A stretch of DNA of 64,000 nucleotides, from assembly GCA_026391805.1 (NCBI GenBank), contig JAPLDJ010000009.1, forward strand, positions 186,001 to 250,000, read 5' to 3'. The first letter of the stretch is position 1. Each line of letters opens with the position of its first letter. Shown here one piece after another: positions 15,605-24,520 of the stretch. The notes beneath the pieces were generated by a model that had not been told where the DNA came from, did not search any database, and was given only the letters and a program-made list of their open reading frames with translations. This DNA is from Bacteroidota bacterium. GTDB taxonomy: Bacteria; Bacteroidota; Bacteroidia; Bacteroidales; FEN-979. Position numbers and translations under genes: made by a program.

Positions 15605-18481
15605 ATGAAAAAACGTATGCTATTTTTTGGGGTGTTTGTGTCTGCACTGAACAGCTTCTCACAGAACAGCGGCTCCGTTAGCTGGAATGGCAAATATTCA
15701 TGCTGCGGAGGTACCTATATTACTGAGTCGCTTCCTGATTATAATGGCAGTACAAATAAATTCGGGAATAATTTTTTTGGCCCGGTTCTAACTTCTTTCA
15801 CTATCAACTACACTTTCACACAAACCAATAATAGTGTAATTCTTAATACTTCTTTAGCCGTCAGTTCTTTCGACAATAAAATAATCTACGACAATGGAGG
15901 AGCATCCGCTGGTTTTCAATTATTTACAAGCCAGCGACCACAGTTAAACGGGACCAGGGTCCAGGTAAACTGCGAAGTATATTATAATGGTGCATTAATC
16001 GACATACCAGGCTACAAAAGTATAAGTTGCGGAGGAAATAAAGTCGTTGCATTCGACCAGGCAACCGCCGATAAGTTTCCGGTAGCGAAGCAGGCAAGGG
16101 ACAATAAGTACAGTGGCACATGGGAAATTCGCAACCTCGGAAGTATTGTTTCGGGCGTGGAAAATGATGATACAAAGCTTTCAAATTGCCCGTCCATAAA
16201 GGATGATTTCGTAAGATATATCGAGGATAAGAAAAACAGGGAACGTGCTCAGAAGTTAGCAGACGTTGAGCGGAAAAAACAAGAACAAGCCAAAGCACAA
16301 CCGCAAACTCAAGGCCAATCACAAGAGAAATCACAAGACCAATCAAAGCCGAATCCGTATCAAAGCGAAACAAAAAGTAATAATTATCCGGGCACATCAG
16401 GCAATGTAAATACTAATAATCAACAGCCAGTCAGCGATCAAAATGCCAAAATCATCGCCCATAACAATGAATTATTAAGACAAAAACAGCAATCGAAAGA
16501 AAACTATGAAAGACAATTAGAACAAAGCAAGCAGATAGAGGATTTTGGTCGGAATGCCTCGAATGCCATTGATAATGCGCTGGGAATACAAGGCAATAAT
16601 CAGCCGGACAATACATATGATCCATCTGTTCTCGCGAAAAAAAGTTCACTTGAAGGGCAGCTCAGCGAAATTTCGGGTTATGATCAGTCTTCTGCAGATT
16701 ACAACCAGCAATTAATAAACGAAAGTGCTGCAATACTCGCTGACGTCATTACCGGATGGGCAAACGATATTGATGCAGCTAACCAGGAATACAAGAGAGT
16801 CAAGAACAAAATCATGTCGTATGAATTAAAGAGATCGAAATCCATTGAGCTTGCGAACCTTATGCTGATGACTGAAAAGAAGGTGTTTCTTCAAAAAGCA
16901 TTAATCAGCGGAAGTTGTAAAGATTTCATATTTGACGATCTGTTCAGCGATGAAATTGTTCCGGAAGATTATAAAACAAGCAGTGGATTCCCTTCAAGGT
17001 ATGATGAAAAAAAACGGGAACAAAGAAAGAAGTTTATTAATCTGGCATGGAGTGGCTGGGCGATGGCAAGCAAAGATAGCAGTTTTTACGCTAATGATTG
17101 GGGTAAGCTTTTTTATAAAGGTATTCAAATTACTCCCGTTAGCCAAATCAGAATGGTTAGTAGTTTTAGTCGTGATAATAATTCAATTTTGTGGATTACA
17201 AGCGATTATCTTAAAGAATTAAATAAGATGGATTTTATTAGTATTGGTGTCTTAGATATTAAACATCTGGATAAAACAAAGATAAACTCCAAAAAGGAAA
17301 TATGGGACACAAGTTTTATTAAAGGATTTATAATTAAAAATCATAAATCTCCTGAATTTATTCAATTTAGCCCTAATTGCAGATATGCATATAGAAAATA
17401 CTATTTAAACAGGTTTCTTTATAAATTAAATTATAAAGATAGTGAATGGAAATATACTAACTGGCTTTCATCAAATTATTCGCAAAATGATAATAAAGTA
17501 CATCCATTAAGTTATTTTACCCTGGAATACATTGATTTTAAAAATTATCATTTAAATGAAAAAGGCTATCATGAGTCAAATTTCTTGTCTTTTTCTGCCC
17601 CTGATTTATTGAATTTTGAATTTATTCCAAATTCAGATGATAGTGTATTAGTTCTAACCGAGGAAGGGTCTCTGTACAAAGCGCAGTTTCCTTCGGGTAA
17701 TCAAAACCAAAACGAAATTTGTAAAGATCAGATCGATATTAAAGTTGCTGACAACCTGACAAATAAATCTTGGCTTAACCATAAGTTGGCATTTAGTGAT
17801 GATTCCAGATATTTTCTATGTCTTGCCACTGCATCGCCAAAAAACTGGCAATTAATGGATGCCACGGCAGCATCAAAACTGTATCTCTTTGATTATAAAA
17901 ATTTCAGACTGATCAGTGAACTCCCGGTGAGCTTTCACCTTGTTCTTGATGCTGATTTTTACAAGGGGAACCTCGTGGTTTATGGCCTTGATGAATATGA
18001 CGTTTTTATACAAAAAATCTATGATCCGGATAAAATTGCAAAGGAAGTAACAGGGAATAGGTTAAATTATGTTAGTACAAGTGTTGGTCATCCCAAAAAC
18101 GCGGAGAATTTTACAAAAGAGCCTCAATTACAAATCTCAGATTGCGAGGAATATTGTACTAAAAGCATTTTGGACTTCCGGAACAGAAATTCAATTAATA
18201 CTGGAAACATATTAGTTGTCAATGACACAGAAAATGAAGTTGATGTAAATCTGTATCATTCGGATGGTCCGGGAAGTAAGTTTATGTCATTACATCTTTT
18301 ACCGGGAGAATCACGCTATTTTTTATATAACGGATCAAGGTTTAATATTGGTGGTGATTGGGGCGTTCAATTAATTGATTTTGACTCAAAAATATCATGC
18401 GTTTTCTTTGTAGCTAACACGTGTAAGTTTTCAAATAGTTATTATACATTTACTTGCAGCTCTGTAAGTGTGAGAAAATAA
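15605..18481 (+). CDS. Large secreted orphan protein (958 aa)
   Basis: Not recognised. A signal peptide (about 1-19) is followed by a Gly/Ser/Asn-rich beta region (about 20-180, with paired cysteines CCGG). Next is a Gln/Asn-rich, coiled-coil-prone segment (about 205-330, QEQAKAQPQTQGQSQEKSQD), then a helical stretch (about 340-430). A long C-terminal region (about 440-958) has WD/propeller-like strands and tryptophans; it ends in a small beta domain (about 855-958) with several cysteines. The 3' half is clearly more AT-rich than the 5' half, which hints at a composite origin. No T9SS tail is visible. Function unknown. Confidence 0.7.
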   Translation: MKKRMLFFGVFVSALNSFSQNSGSVSWNGKYSCCGGTYITESLPDYNGSTNKFGNNFFGPVLTSFTINYTFTQTNNSVILNTSLAVSSFDNKIIYDNGGASAGFQLFTSQRPQLNGTRVQVNCEVYYNGALIDIPGYKSISCGGNKVVAFDQATADKFPVAKQARDNKYSGTWEIRNLGSIVSGVENDDTKLSNCPSIKDDFVRYIEDKKNRERAQKLADVERKKQEQAKAQPQTQGQSQEKSQDQSKPNPYQSETKSNNYPGTSGNVNTNNQQPVSDQNAKIIAHNNELLRQKQQSKENYERQLEQSKQIEDFGRNASNAIDNALGIQGNNQPDNTYDPSVLAKKSSLEGQLSEISGYDQSSADYNQQLINESAAILADVITGWANDIDAANQEYKRVKNKIMSYELKRSKSIELANLMLMTEKKVFLQKALISGSCKDFIFDDLFSDEIVPEDYKTSSGFPSRYDEKKREQRKKFINLAWSGWAMASKDSSFYANDWGKLFYKGIQITPVSQIRMVSSFSRDNNSILWITSDYLKELNKMDFISIGVLDIKHLDKTKINSKKEIWDTSFIKGFIIKNHKSPEFIQFSPNCRYAYRKYYLNRFLYKLNYKDSEWKYTNWLSSNYSQNDNKVHPLSYFTLEYIDFKNYHLNEKGYHESNFLSFSAPDLLNFEFIPNSDDSVLVLTEEGSLYKAQFPSGNQNQNEICKDQIDIKVADNLTNKSWLNHKLAFSDDSRYFLCLATASPKNWQLMDATAASKLYLFDYKNFRLISELPVSFHLVLDADFYKGNLVVYGLDEYDVFIQKIYDPDKIAKEVTGNRLNYVSTSVGHPKNAENFTKEPQLQISDCEEYCTKSILDFRNRNSINTGNILVVNDTENEVDVNLYHSDGPGSKFMSLHLLPGESRYFLYNGSRFNIGGDWGVQLIDFDSKISCVFFVANTCKFSNSYYTFTCSSVSVRK

Positions 18482-18521
18482 ACCTCAAAACCACTCCAAA
18501 CAAATCAAAATATAAACTGTT

Positions 18522-19517
18522 ATGCATGCAAGGCGTTTGCTGGCATTCCACGGGAAAATCCATGTGAATATCTTAAGACACAAAAAACGTCAAATCATCC
18601 ACTATTCACTATTCATTATTCTTTTTTCGCTGATCCTGAATCTCTGCGGATTCGCGCAGGTTGTCCCTGGGTCGCATTGTATTTATTTTATCAGTGATGT
18701 CCAGGCGCCGATGAAAGCAGAGAGGATAATCAGCAAATATTACAGGAACGAAGAAGCCCGGGACAGCTTGTTTGCGGACATGATACGTCAGCGCCCGGAG
18801 AACCTGTTCATGCTGGGCGATCTGAGCAGGAAGGGTTCGAATGAAGGAGCCTGGGGGCCACTGGACGGATTGATGAAAGCTCTTGGTAAGACAAAGACAA
18901 GAATATATGCCATACCGGGAAATCATGAATACTTTGGGGAATTACCGGACATGAAGACGTTCAAACACCGTTTCCCGGGACAATGGCTATACGGATACCT
19001 GGTCAACATAGATTCGATCGCGATCGTCATGCTGAACTCGAATTTCAGCGAGATCAGCATAAAAGAATTCACCCGGCAGCAGGCGTGGTATGAATCGGTA
19101 ATGGATTCGCTGGATGTAAACCCGGCGGTACTGGCGGTCATCGTGTGCACGCATCACCCGCCTTACAGCAACAGCAAGGTAGTCGGATCGGACGAACAGG
19201 TTCAGGAACTGATTGTCCCCCGGTTTAAATCATCCATAAAATCAAAACTCTTTATCAGCGGCCATTCCCATAACCTGGAATATTTTAATACCCTTGAAAA
19301 GCATTTTCTCGTGATCGGGGGCGGGGGCGGAATTGCCCAGTCACTGTATCCCGTTGACCGGCAAAAGCCAAAGGACCTGCTCAGTCAGAATGCAAAACCC
19401 CTCTATTTTTACCTGGTCATTGAAAAAACCGGAAATTCCCTGAAACTTGTTGCAAGAGGATTTAAGTGGGATTTCAGGTTTTTTGAATTTGATTTTGGAA
19501 GTGTAACCTTAAATTAG
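18522..19517 (+). CDS. Calcineurin-like metallophosphoesterase, exported
   Basis: A 331-residue phosphoesterase fold with an N-terminal hydrophobic signal or anchor (about 26-45). Metal-binding motifs are GDLSRKG (about 102), GNHEY (about 127), CTHHPPY (about 212) and SGHSHNLE (about 249). Motif I, normally DxH, reads D59-V-Q61, so one metal-ligand His is replaced by Gln. The codons of the hydrophobic segment (18596-18625) coincide with a CACTATT-type tandem repeat, so the signal may have arisen from a spacer repeat. The substrate is unknown. Confidence 0.8.
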   Translation: MHARRLLAFHGKIHVNILRHKKRQIIHYSLFIILFSLILNLCGFAQVVPGSHCIYFISDVQAPMKAERIISKYYRNEEARDSLFADMIRQRPENLFMLGDLSRKGSNEGAWGPLDGLMKALGKTKTRIYAIPGNHEYFGELPDMKTFKHRFPGQWLYGYLVNIDSIAIVMLNSNFSEISIKEFTRQQAWYESVMDSLDVNPAVLAVIVCTHHPPYSNSKVVGSDEQVQELIVPRFKSSIKSKLFISGHSHNLEYFNTLEKHFLVIGGGGGIAQSLYPVDRQKPKDLLSQNAKPLYFYLVIEKTGNSLKLVARGFKWDFRFFEFDFGSVTLN

Positions 19518-19528
19518 CCCCATGTAAG

Positions 19529-19888
19529 ATGGTCAAGATGAAAATTGCTTTTCTTTTATTATTTTTGATATTGTTTTTTTCGGGAATTGCACTGTCAATC
19601 CCCGGGGTTTTTCAAAAGCAACAAAGAAGCGCTCAATCTAACTCAACACATGACAGCATAACCTATACTACCTTCAAATCAAACCAGGGGTGGGGATACG
19701 ATATTTTTGTAAACAGTAACTTATACATCCATCAGCCGAACATTCCGGCTAAAAAAGGGAACCAAGGTTTTTCAAAAAAAGAATTCGCCGGAAAAACAGC
19801 CCGGCTGATCATTGAAAAAATGAAAAAGCATCTTCTGCCGCCAACTGTAACACTGGAAGAATTGGATAGTTTGAATGTCCTGAAATAA
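19529..19888 (+). CDS. DUF4907 family protein
   Basis: A 119-residue protein with an N-terminal membrane segment or signal (about 5-25) and a compact domain with GWGYDIFVNSNLYIHQPNIP, GFSKKEFAGKTARLI and a TLEELDSLNVL tail. I recognise this as DUF4907, a small Bacteroidota family of unknown role. It follows the phosphoesterase by 11 bp and ends 32 bp before the Kelch protein, so these probably share a transcript. Confidence 0.7.
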   Translation: MVKMKIAFLLLFLILFFSGIALSIPGVFQKQQRSAQSNSTHDSITYTTFKSNQGWGYDIFVNSNLYIHQPNIPAKKGNQGFSKKEFAGKTARLIIEKMKKHLLPPTVTLEELDSLNVLK

Positions 19889-19920
19889 TGATTATATTAA
19901 CTCATAAACATTCACCGGAT

Positions 19921-21093
19921 ATGAAAAAACTTTTTGCTTTAACAATATTCCTTTTCGCAATCATCTTTGCAATTGCACAGGGTACCTGGACACCAAAAGC
20001 AGATTTTGGCGGCGTGGCCAGAAGATTTGCTACCGGTTTTACCATCGGTACCAAATGCTATATCGGAACCGGTTACGATGGTAATTACCTTCAGGATTTC
20101 TGGGAATGGGACCAGGCAACCAATGTATGGACACAGAAAGCTGATTTCGGTGGTGGAATGAGATCCCATACCGCCAGCTTTTCAATTGGCACAAAAGGAT
20201 ACATCGGTACGGGTTTTAATGGTAACCGGCTTACAGATTTTTGGGAATGGGACCAGGCAACCAATGTGTGGACAAAGAAAAGTGATTTTGGCGGAGGAAT
20301 AAGAGCCGGAGCTACCGGCTTTTCCATCGGTACAAAAGGATATATTGGCTTAGGTTACGATGGGGTTAACTCTACACGGGATTTTTGGGAATGGAACCAG
20401 GCAACCGGTGTCTGGACCCAGAGAGCAAACTTTGGAGGACAGGTGAGAGAATATGCTGCAGGCTTTTCAATTGGCACAAAAGGGTACATTGGTGCAGGTT
20501 TCGATTCACCATCATTATCCTACTATCAGGACTTCTGGGAATGGGACCAGGCAAGCAATATATGGACGCAGAAGGCAAACTTTGGTGGTGCTCCAAGATC
20601 ATGGCCTGTAGGCTTTTCTATTGGCAGTAATGGATATATAGGAACCGGAAGTAATGGTGCAGCGTATTACAATGATTTCTGGGAATGGAACCAGGGGAAC
20701 AATACTTGGATCCGGAAGGCAGATTTTGGCGGTGTACCCCGGGTATGGGCAGTCGGCTTTTCCATTGGGGGAAAAGGATACATCGGAACAGGATGGGATG
20801 ACACAAACCTTCAGGATTTCTGGGAATATACTCCTGAACATTCTGGATTTAATGAACCGGTATTATCAAACGCAGTCTCTGTTTTCCCGAATCCTGCCAA
20901 CGATAACATTACCATAGAGGCCCCAAAAAATTCGGATATAGCTATTTTAAATAGTGAAGGGCAAACTTTAAAGGCCATCAAAAACGCAGATATTAAAGCT
21001 ACATTTGATCTGAGAATGCTGCCAGGAGGGGTCTACCTGGTAAAAGTAAAGACAAAAGAAGGAATTGTGACCAGGAAATTCGTAAAAGAATAA
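19921..21093 (+). CDS. Kelch-repeat T9SS-exported protein
   Basis: Secreted beta-propeller of about 390 residues. I take the ATG at 19921, where a normal signal peptide starts (KKLFALTIFLFAIIFAIAQG), rather than an earlier in-frame ATG at 19888 that would overlap the DUF4907 stop. About seven repeats of roughly 48 residues follow, each with WTxKADFGG, GFSIGTKGYIGTG and DFWEWDQATN, the Kelch blade pattern. A T9SS type A domain closes the protein (about 310-390, VSVFPNPANDNITI, PGGVYLVKV, RKFVKE). Probably a cell-surface or released binding protein. Confidence 0.9.
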   Translation: MKKLFALTIFLFAIIFAIAQGTWTPKADFGGVARRFATGFTIGTKCYIGTGYDGNYLQDFWEWDQATNVWTQKADFGGGMRSHTASFSIGTKGYIGTGFNGNRLTDFWEWDQATNVWTKKSDFGGGIRAGATGFSIGTKGYIGLGYDGVNSTRDFWEWNQATGVWTQRANFGGQVREYAAGFSIGTKGYIGAGFDSPSLSYYQDFWEWDQASNIWTQKANFGGAPRSWPVGFSIGSNGYIGTGSNGAAYYNDFWEWNQGNNTWIRKADFGGVPRVWAVGFSIGGKGYIGTGWDDTNLQDFWEYTPEHSGFNEPVLSNAVSVFPNPANDNITIEAPKNSDIAILNSEGQTLKAIKNADIKATFDLRMLPGGVYLVKVKTKEGIVTRKFVKE

Positions 21094-21129
21094 TTCTACT
21101 GCTTTATAACAAGCAGTTTTAGAAAAAGC

Positions 21130-22302
21130 ATGCAAAGAACAATTCTATTGTTGATCTGTTCATTGATCTTTATTTCTTCCGGTCCGACTTCAGGAAAGAT
21201 TGATAAAATTTATAAAGCCAATGCCCTGCTTGAATTCCCGGATCTAGTCAGCGAATTATTTAAAGATAAAGATGTTGTTTTTATCGGTGAGAATCACCGG
21301 ATAAAACAGCATGTTGGATTTATCAGCGAAGTTATTCCGATACTTCAGAAAAAAGGGATACACATCCTCTTCTCGGAGTTTGCAAATTATTCAGACACGA
21401 AGCTGGCTGATTCCATCTGCCTTGCCCCGGCATACAATGAAAAACTAGTTTACCAGATTCTTCATCGAAGCGAATGGGACTGGGCTTACCAGGAGTACGC
21501 AGATATCTACCACGCTGCATGGAGTGTTAATCACAACCTGAAGAAAGGTGAACAGCCTTTCAGGATCATCGGGTTGCAGCCCGATCTGAACTATTCTGCA
21601 ATCCAGGCGCCCGCAGATTGGGATAACCCGGATAAAATCCGGGAGTATTGGAACTATAAGAACAACAAAACCTGGCTGGAGATCATCGAATCGGAAGCAA
21701 TCGGCAAAAATCAGAAAGCCCTTGTCCATTGCGGGTATCACCACGCCTTTTCAAAATTCCATCACCCGATCGTTATGGATGGAAAATTTGTAAGATATGA
21801 AACCGACCGGGAAGGAACCTCCGTTTATAACAAATATCCGCAAAAGGTTGTCACAGCAATATTGTATAATTCATTACCTCAAAGACCTGACCTAGAAAAG
21901 ATCTTTATCAAGCCGTTCAGTGGCGCTATTGACTCTGTAATCCTGTCACTTCCTGAGGGCCACAACCATTTCGGATTTATTTCTGCAAAATCCAGGTTAG
22001 GAAACCTGATCGATACTTCTTCATTTTATTCTATGGGTTACGGGCGTATATCACTGAAGGATTTTTGTGACGCGGTCATTGTTGTCGGACCGGTATGTGA
22101 TTATGAATCTGCGACACTGATCGATAATTTTATTAACGACGGTAACCTGGAAAACTCTAAAATACAGGCATTCCCCTATAGTTTTACCAGAGAAGGGACG
22201 GTACAGTCATTCAATGACAGCATAAATCTCTGGCACCAGGACAACCTGAGGTACATTGAAAAGATTAAAAAGAGCTGTAGTTTACATACCGGCAGGGAAT
22301 AA
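21130..22302 (+). CDS. Secreted Tiki/EreA/ChaN-like hydrolase domain protein
   Basis: A 390-residue exported protein with a signal peptide (about 1-20). The mature part resembles the ChaN/Tiki/erythromycin-esterase superfamily: VVFIGENHRIKQHVGF (conserved Glu and His), LFSEFANY, and a second His region KALVHCGYHHAF near residue 200. Members include metal-dependent proteases and haem-binding lipoproteins; the activity here is not assignable. It is 36 bp downstream of the Kelch gene and probably part of the same surface-protein cluster. Confidence 0.55.
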   Translation: MQRTILLLICSLIFISSGPTSGKIDKIYKANALLEFPDLVSELFKDKDVVFIGENHRIKQHVGFISEVIPILQKKGIHILFSEFANYSDTKLADSICLAPAYNEKLVYQILHRSEWDWAYQEYADIYHAAWSVNHNLKKGEQPFRIIGLQPDLNYSAIQAPADWDNPDKIREYWNYKNNKTWLEIIESEAIGKNQKALVHCGYHHAFSKFHHPIVMDGKFVRYETDREGTSVYNKYPQKVVTAILYNSLPQRPDLEKIFIKPFSGAIDSVILSLPEGHNHFGFISAKSRLGNLIDTSSFYSMGYGRISLKDFCDAVIVVGPVCDYESATLIDNFINDGNLENSKIQAFPYSFTREGTVQSFNDSINLWHQDNLRYIEKIKKSCSLHTGRE

Positions 22303-22346
22303 TCCCAATGACCCAAGGCACTTATAACAAGGTTTAATCCATCGAT

Positions 22347-23399
22347 ATGATCTTTATGAAAAGAAACGTTAGCAATCCGGTTTATCTGTTCATTTGGATT
22401 GGAATCTTGCTTCTTGCAGGCAGTTGCAGTCAGAATAAAACCGAGAATAATACCCAGCAGGTGACCGGTTTTGGATTTTTCAGCCGGATCCCGGGTTTAT
22501 GGAACGGACCAGTTTCATCCTCAACTACGGCTGGCAGCTTTGATGCCTGGTACATCGACTTCCGACCCATTTCGGCAGATCAGGTTTCGCAGTTTTCAAT
22601 GCTCGATACCAGTACCGTCAATAACATCAGCTTCTTTATCGTGAAATACAATAGTCAACTTAGGATTGCCATGCGGACCGAAGGTTGTCATCAAGATACC
22701 TGCTGCGTGACCTATGAGGTGATGGACTCGGTTGCGGAACAGGAAGGCTTCTACAGCTTCAGTGATTTTGTAAAAGGCAGGAAAAGAGCTGTTACGACCT
22801 TCAGGTTTACCGGCGACAGACTCGTAGTTACAACCTATACCAACAAGTTCAATACATCGGATACGCTGGTTTGGCATTCGACCTGGAACGCAAAACTGGG
22901 CACCAGAAGCAATACCCTGGAGGCGGCCACACACTTTAATTATCCCCAGCCTGTTATGACAAGAGACTTTACAAGTGCTTTCAACAGTATGACGGAGAGC
23001 ATCTTTTTTAATTTTGATAATGATCCTTATAACTCCCTGTCCCAGCCCTATGTAGGCAGCGTTACAGTGAATATGTCGGTGGCCGCCAATTTGCCGGTTA
23101 ATTCATCTGACGAGATTTTCCTGGTCTTTACTACAGAGCCCCTGTTCCAGGGCCTTCTCTACCAGCCGCAAAACCTTAAGTACATCTCGCGCTATGTTCT
23201 TCTCAACGCCGGCACAAAAAGCTACAAATTAAAAAATGTTCACCCGGGAAAATATTACCTCTATTCCCTGATCGATAAAAACCATGACGGGACTTATATG
23301 ACAGGGGATTATATGAGTTCAGATATAATGAACACCTTTACGCTGGGAGATAGTCAGAATATCAGTGTGAATACCATTATCGATTTTATTATTCCTTAG
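22347..23399 (+). CDS. Hypothetical lipoprotein
   Basis: A 350-residue lipoprotein (hydrophobic about 12-26, lipobox LLAGSC). An alternative ATG three codons downstream (22356) is equally possible. The mature part is predicted beta-rich, with no family I recognise. A Cys pair (CHQDTCCVTY, about 112-120) could form a disulfide. The C-terminal region (PGKYYLYSLIDKNHDG) resembles an Ig/prealbumin-like beta sandwich. The next gene starts 15 bp after its stop, so they are probably co-transcribed. Confidence 0.65.
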   Translation: MIFMKRNVSNPVYLFIWIGILLLAGSCSQNKTENNTQQVTGFGFFSRIPGLWNGPVSSSTTAGSFDAWYIDFRPISADQVSQFSMLDTSTVNNISFFIVKYNSQLRIAMRTEGCHQDTCCVTYEVMDSVAEQEGFYSFSDFVKGRKRAVTTFRFTGDRLVVTTYTNKFNTSDTLVWHSTWNAKLGTRSNTLEAATHFNYPQPVMTRDFTSAFNSMTESIFFNFDNDPYNSLSQPYVGSVTVNMSVAANLPVNSSDEIFLVFTTEPLFQGLLYQPQNLKYISRYVLLNAGTKSYKLKNVHPGKYYLYSLIDKNHDGTYMTGDYMSSDIMNTFTLGDSQNISVNTIIDFIIP

Positions 23400-23414
23400 A
23401 ATGCAGATGATGAA

Positions 23415-24275
23415 ATGAGATACATTCCGATTTCTCTACTGTTGTCAGTACTTGCATTACCGTTACATTGCCAGGTAATTACCGGGAAAGTACTTGATGA
23501 ATCAAACAGCCGGCCATTGGCTTATGTAAGTATCGGAGTTAAAGATGCTCCGATCGGTACAATAACCGACGAGAAGGGATCTTTTAAACTGGAGATCAAA
23601 GGCCAATCCGCCCAAGCACTGGTGAGGTTTTCGATGATCGGTTATAAGTCACAAACATTTTCAATCGGAGATCTTTCCAACAAGGAAAATATCATTAAAC
23701 TAAAAACCGAACCTGTTCAACTGCCTGAAGTTATAATCAAACCGTCCGGCAGGATAAAAAAAGTCGGCACAACAAATTATACTCCGCTTGGAGGATATTG
23801 CGGATGGGGAGGGACTGATTTTGGCAAGGGATGGGAGATCGGGACTAAATTGGAATTAGGAACAGTACCCGTTAAATTAACAAAGTTACATCTGTTACTT
23901 TCTAAACAATCCTTCGACACGGTCCTTTTCAGGTTGCATATGCGTACTGTTGTTAATGGTTTGCCTGACCAGGAATTGCTAAATAACAATATCTTGATTG
24001 TTGTTGCAAAAAAGTCGGGATGGATTGATATAGATCTGAGCAAATATAACCTGGTGTTCAAAGATGATATCGCATTGTCGCTTGAATGGATAAAAGTCGT
24101 CGGACTAAATAAAGACAGGCTGATGAAAATGAATGGCTCAAAAGTATCTACAGCAAACATTCTTTTTCATGTAAAAAAGAAACAGGGATGCACCTATGCC
24201 AGATGGGGTAGTGAAGCCAAATGGACACGGACCGAGAATGAAAGCCCCAGTTTTTATGTAACTGTTCAGGAGTAG
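23415..24275 (+). CDS. Carboxypeptidase-regulatory-like domain protein
   Basis: A 286-residue exported protein: signal peptide (about 1-19), then a carboxypeptidase D regulatory-like beta-sandwich (about 20-105, VITGKVLDESNSRPLAYVSI, GTITDEKGSFKL, MIGYKSQ). This domain is common at the N-terminus of TonB-dependent receptors and surface proteins in Bacteroidota. Here no barrel follows; residues about 125-286 form a second beta-rich module (with WIDIDLSKYNL) of unknown type. Likely periplasmic or surface. Confidence 0.75.
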   Translation: MRYIPISLLLSVLALPLHCQVITGKVLDESNSRPLAYVSIGVKDAPIGTITDEKGSFKLEIKGQSAQALVRFSMIGYKSQTFSIGDLSNKENIIKLKTEPVQLPEVIIKPSGRIKKVGTTNYTPLGGYCGWGGTDFGKGWEIGTKLELGTVPVKLTKLHLLLSKQSFDTVLFRLHMRTVVNGLPDQELLNNNILIVVAKKSGWIDIDLSKYNLVFKDDIALSLEWIKVVGLNKDRLMKMNGSKVSTANILFHVKKKQGCTYARWGSEAKWTRTENESPSFYVTVQE

Positions 24276-24470
24276 GATTAACGTCATAAGACATAAGACA
24301 TACGATATAAGTCTTCCATCCTCAGTCCTGAGTCGGCAGTCAGCAGTCAGCAGTCGGCAGTCTTTATACCTCAATCATCAGTCTTTGTTCCTCAGTCTTC
24401 AGTCTTCAGTCTTCTGACTTCTGACTTCTGACTTCTGACTGCCGACTGCTGACTTAATCGAACCACTTTT
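24276..24470. repeat. Short-period mosaic repeat upstream of hutU
   Basis: CATAAGACATAAGACATACG is followed by several units of the TCGGCAGTCAGCAGT and CTCAGTCTTCAGTC types, then at least four copies of TTCTGACTTC with a 10-bp period, then GCCGACTGCTGACT. The same words occur in both orientations elsewhere in the window. Confidence 0.7.
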
Positions 24471-24474
24471 ATCT

Positions 24475-24482
24475 TATTTTTG
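24475..24482 (+). promoter_or_regulatory. -7 box candidate for hutU
   Basis: TATTTTTG matches TAnnTTTG, 38 bp upstream of the hutU ATG and just downstream of the mosaic repeat. No convincing -33 TTG is present. Confidence 0.4.
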
Positions 24483-24520
24483 CAGGTACCATTGATCATC
24501 CCAATAATCTTTTCATTGAT

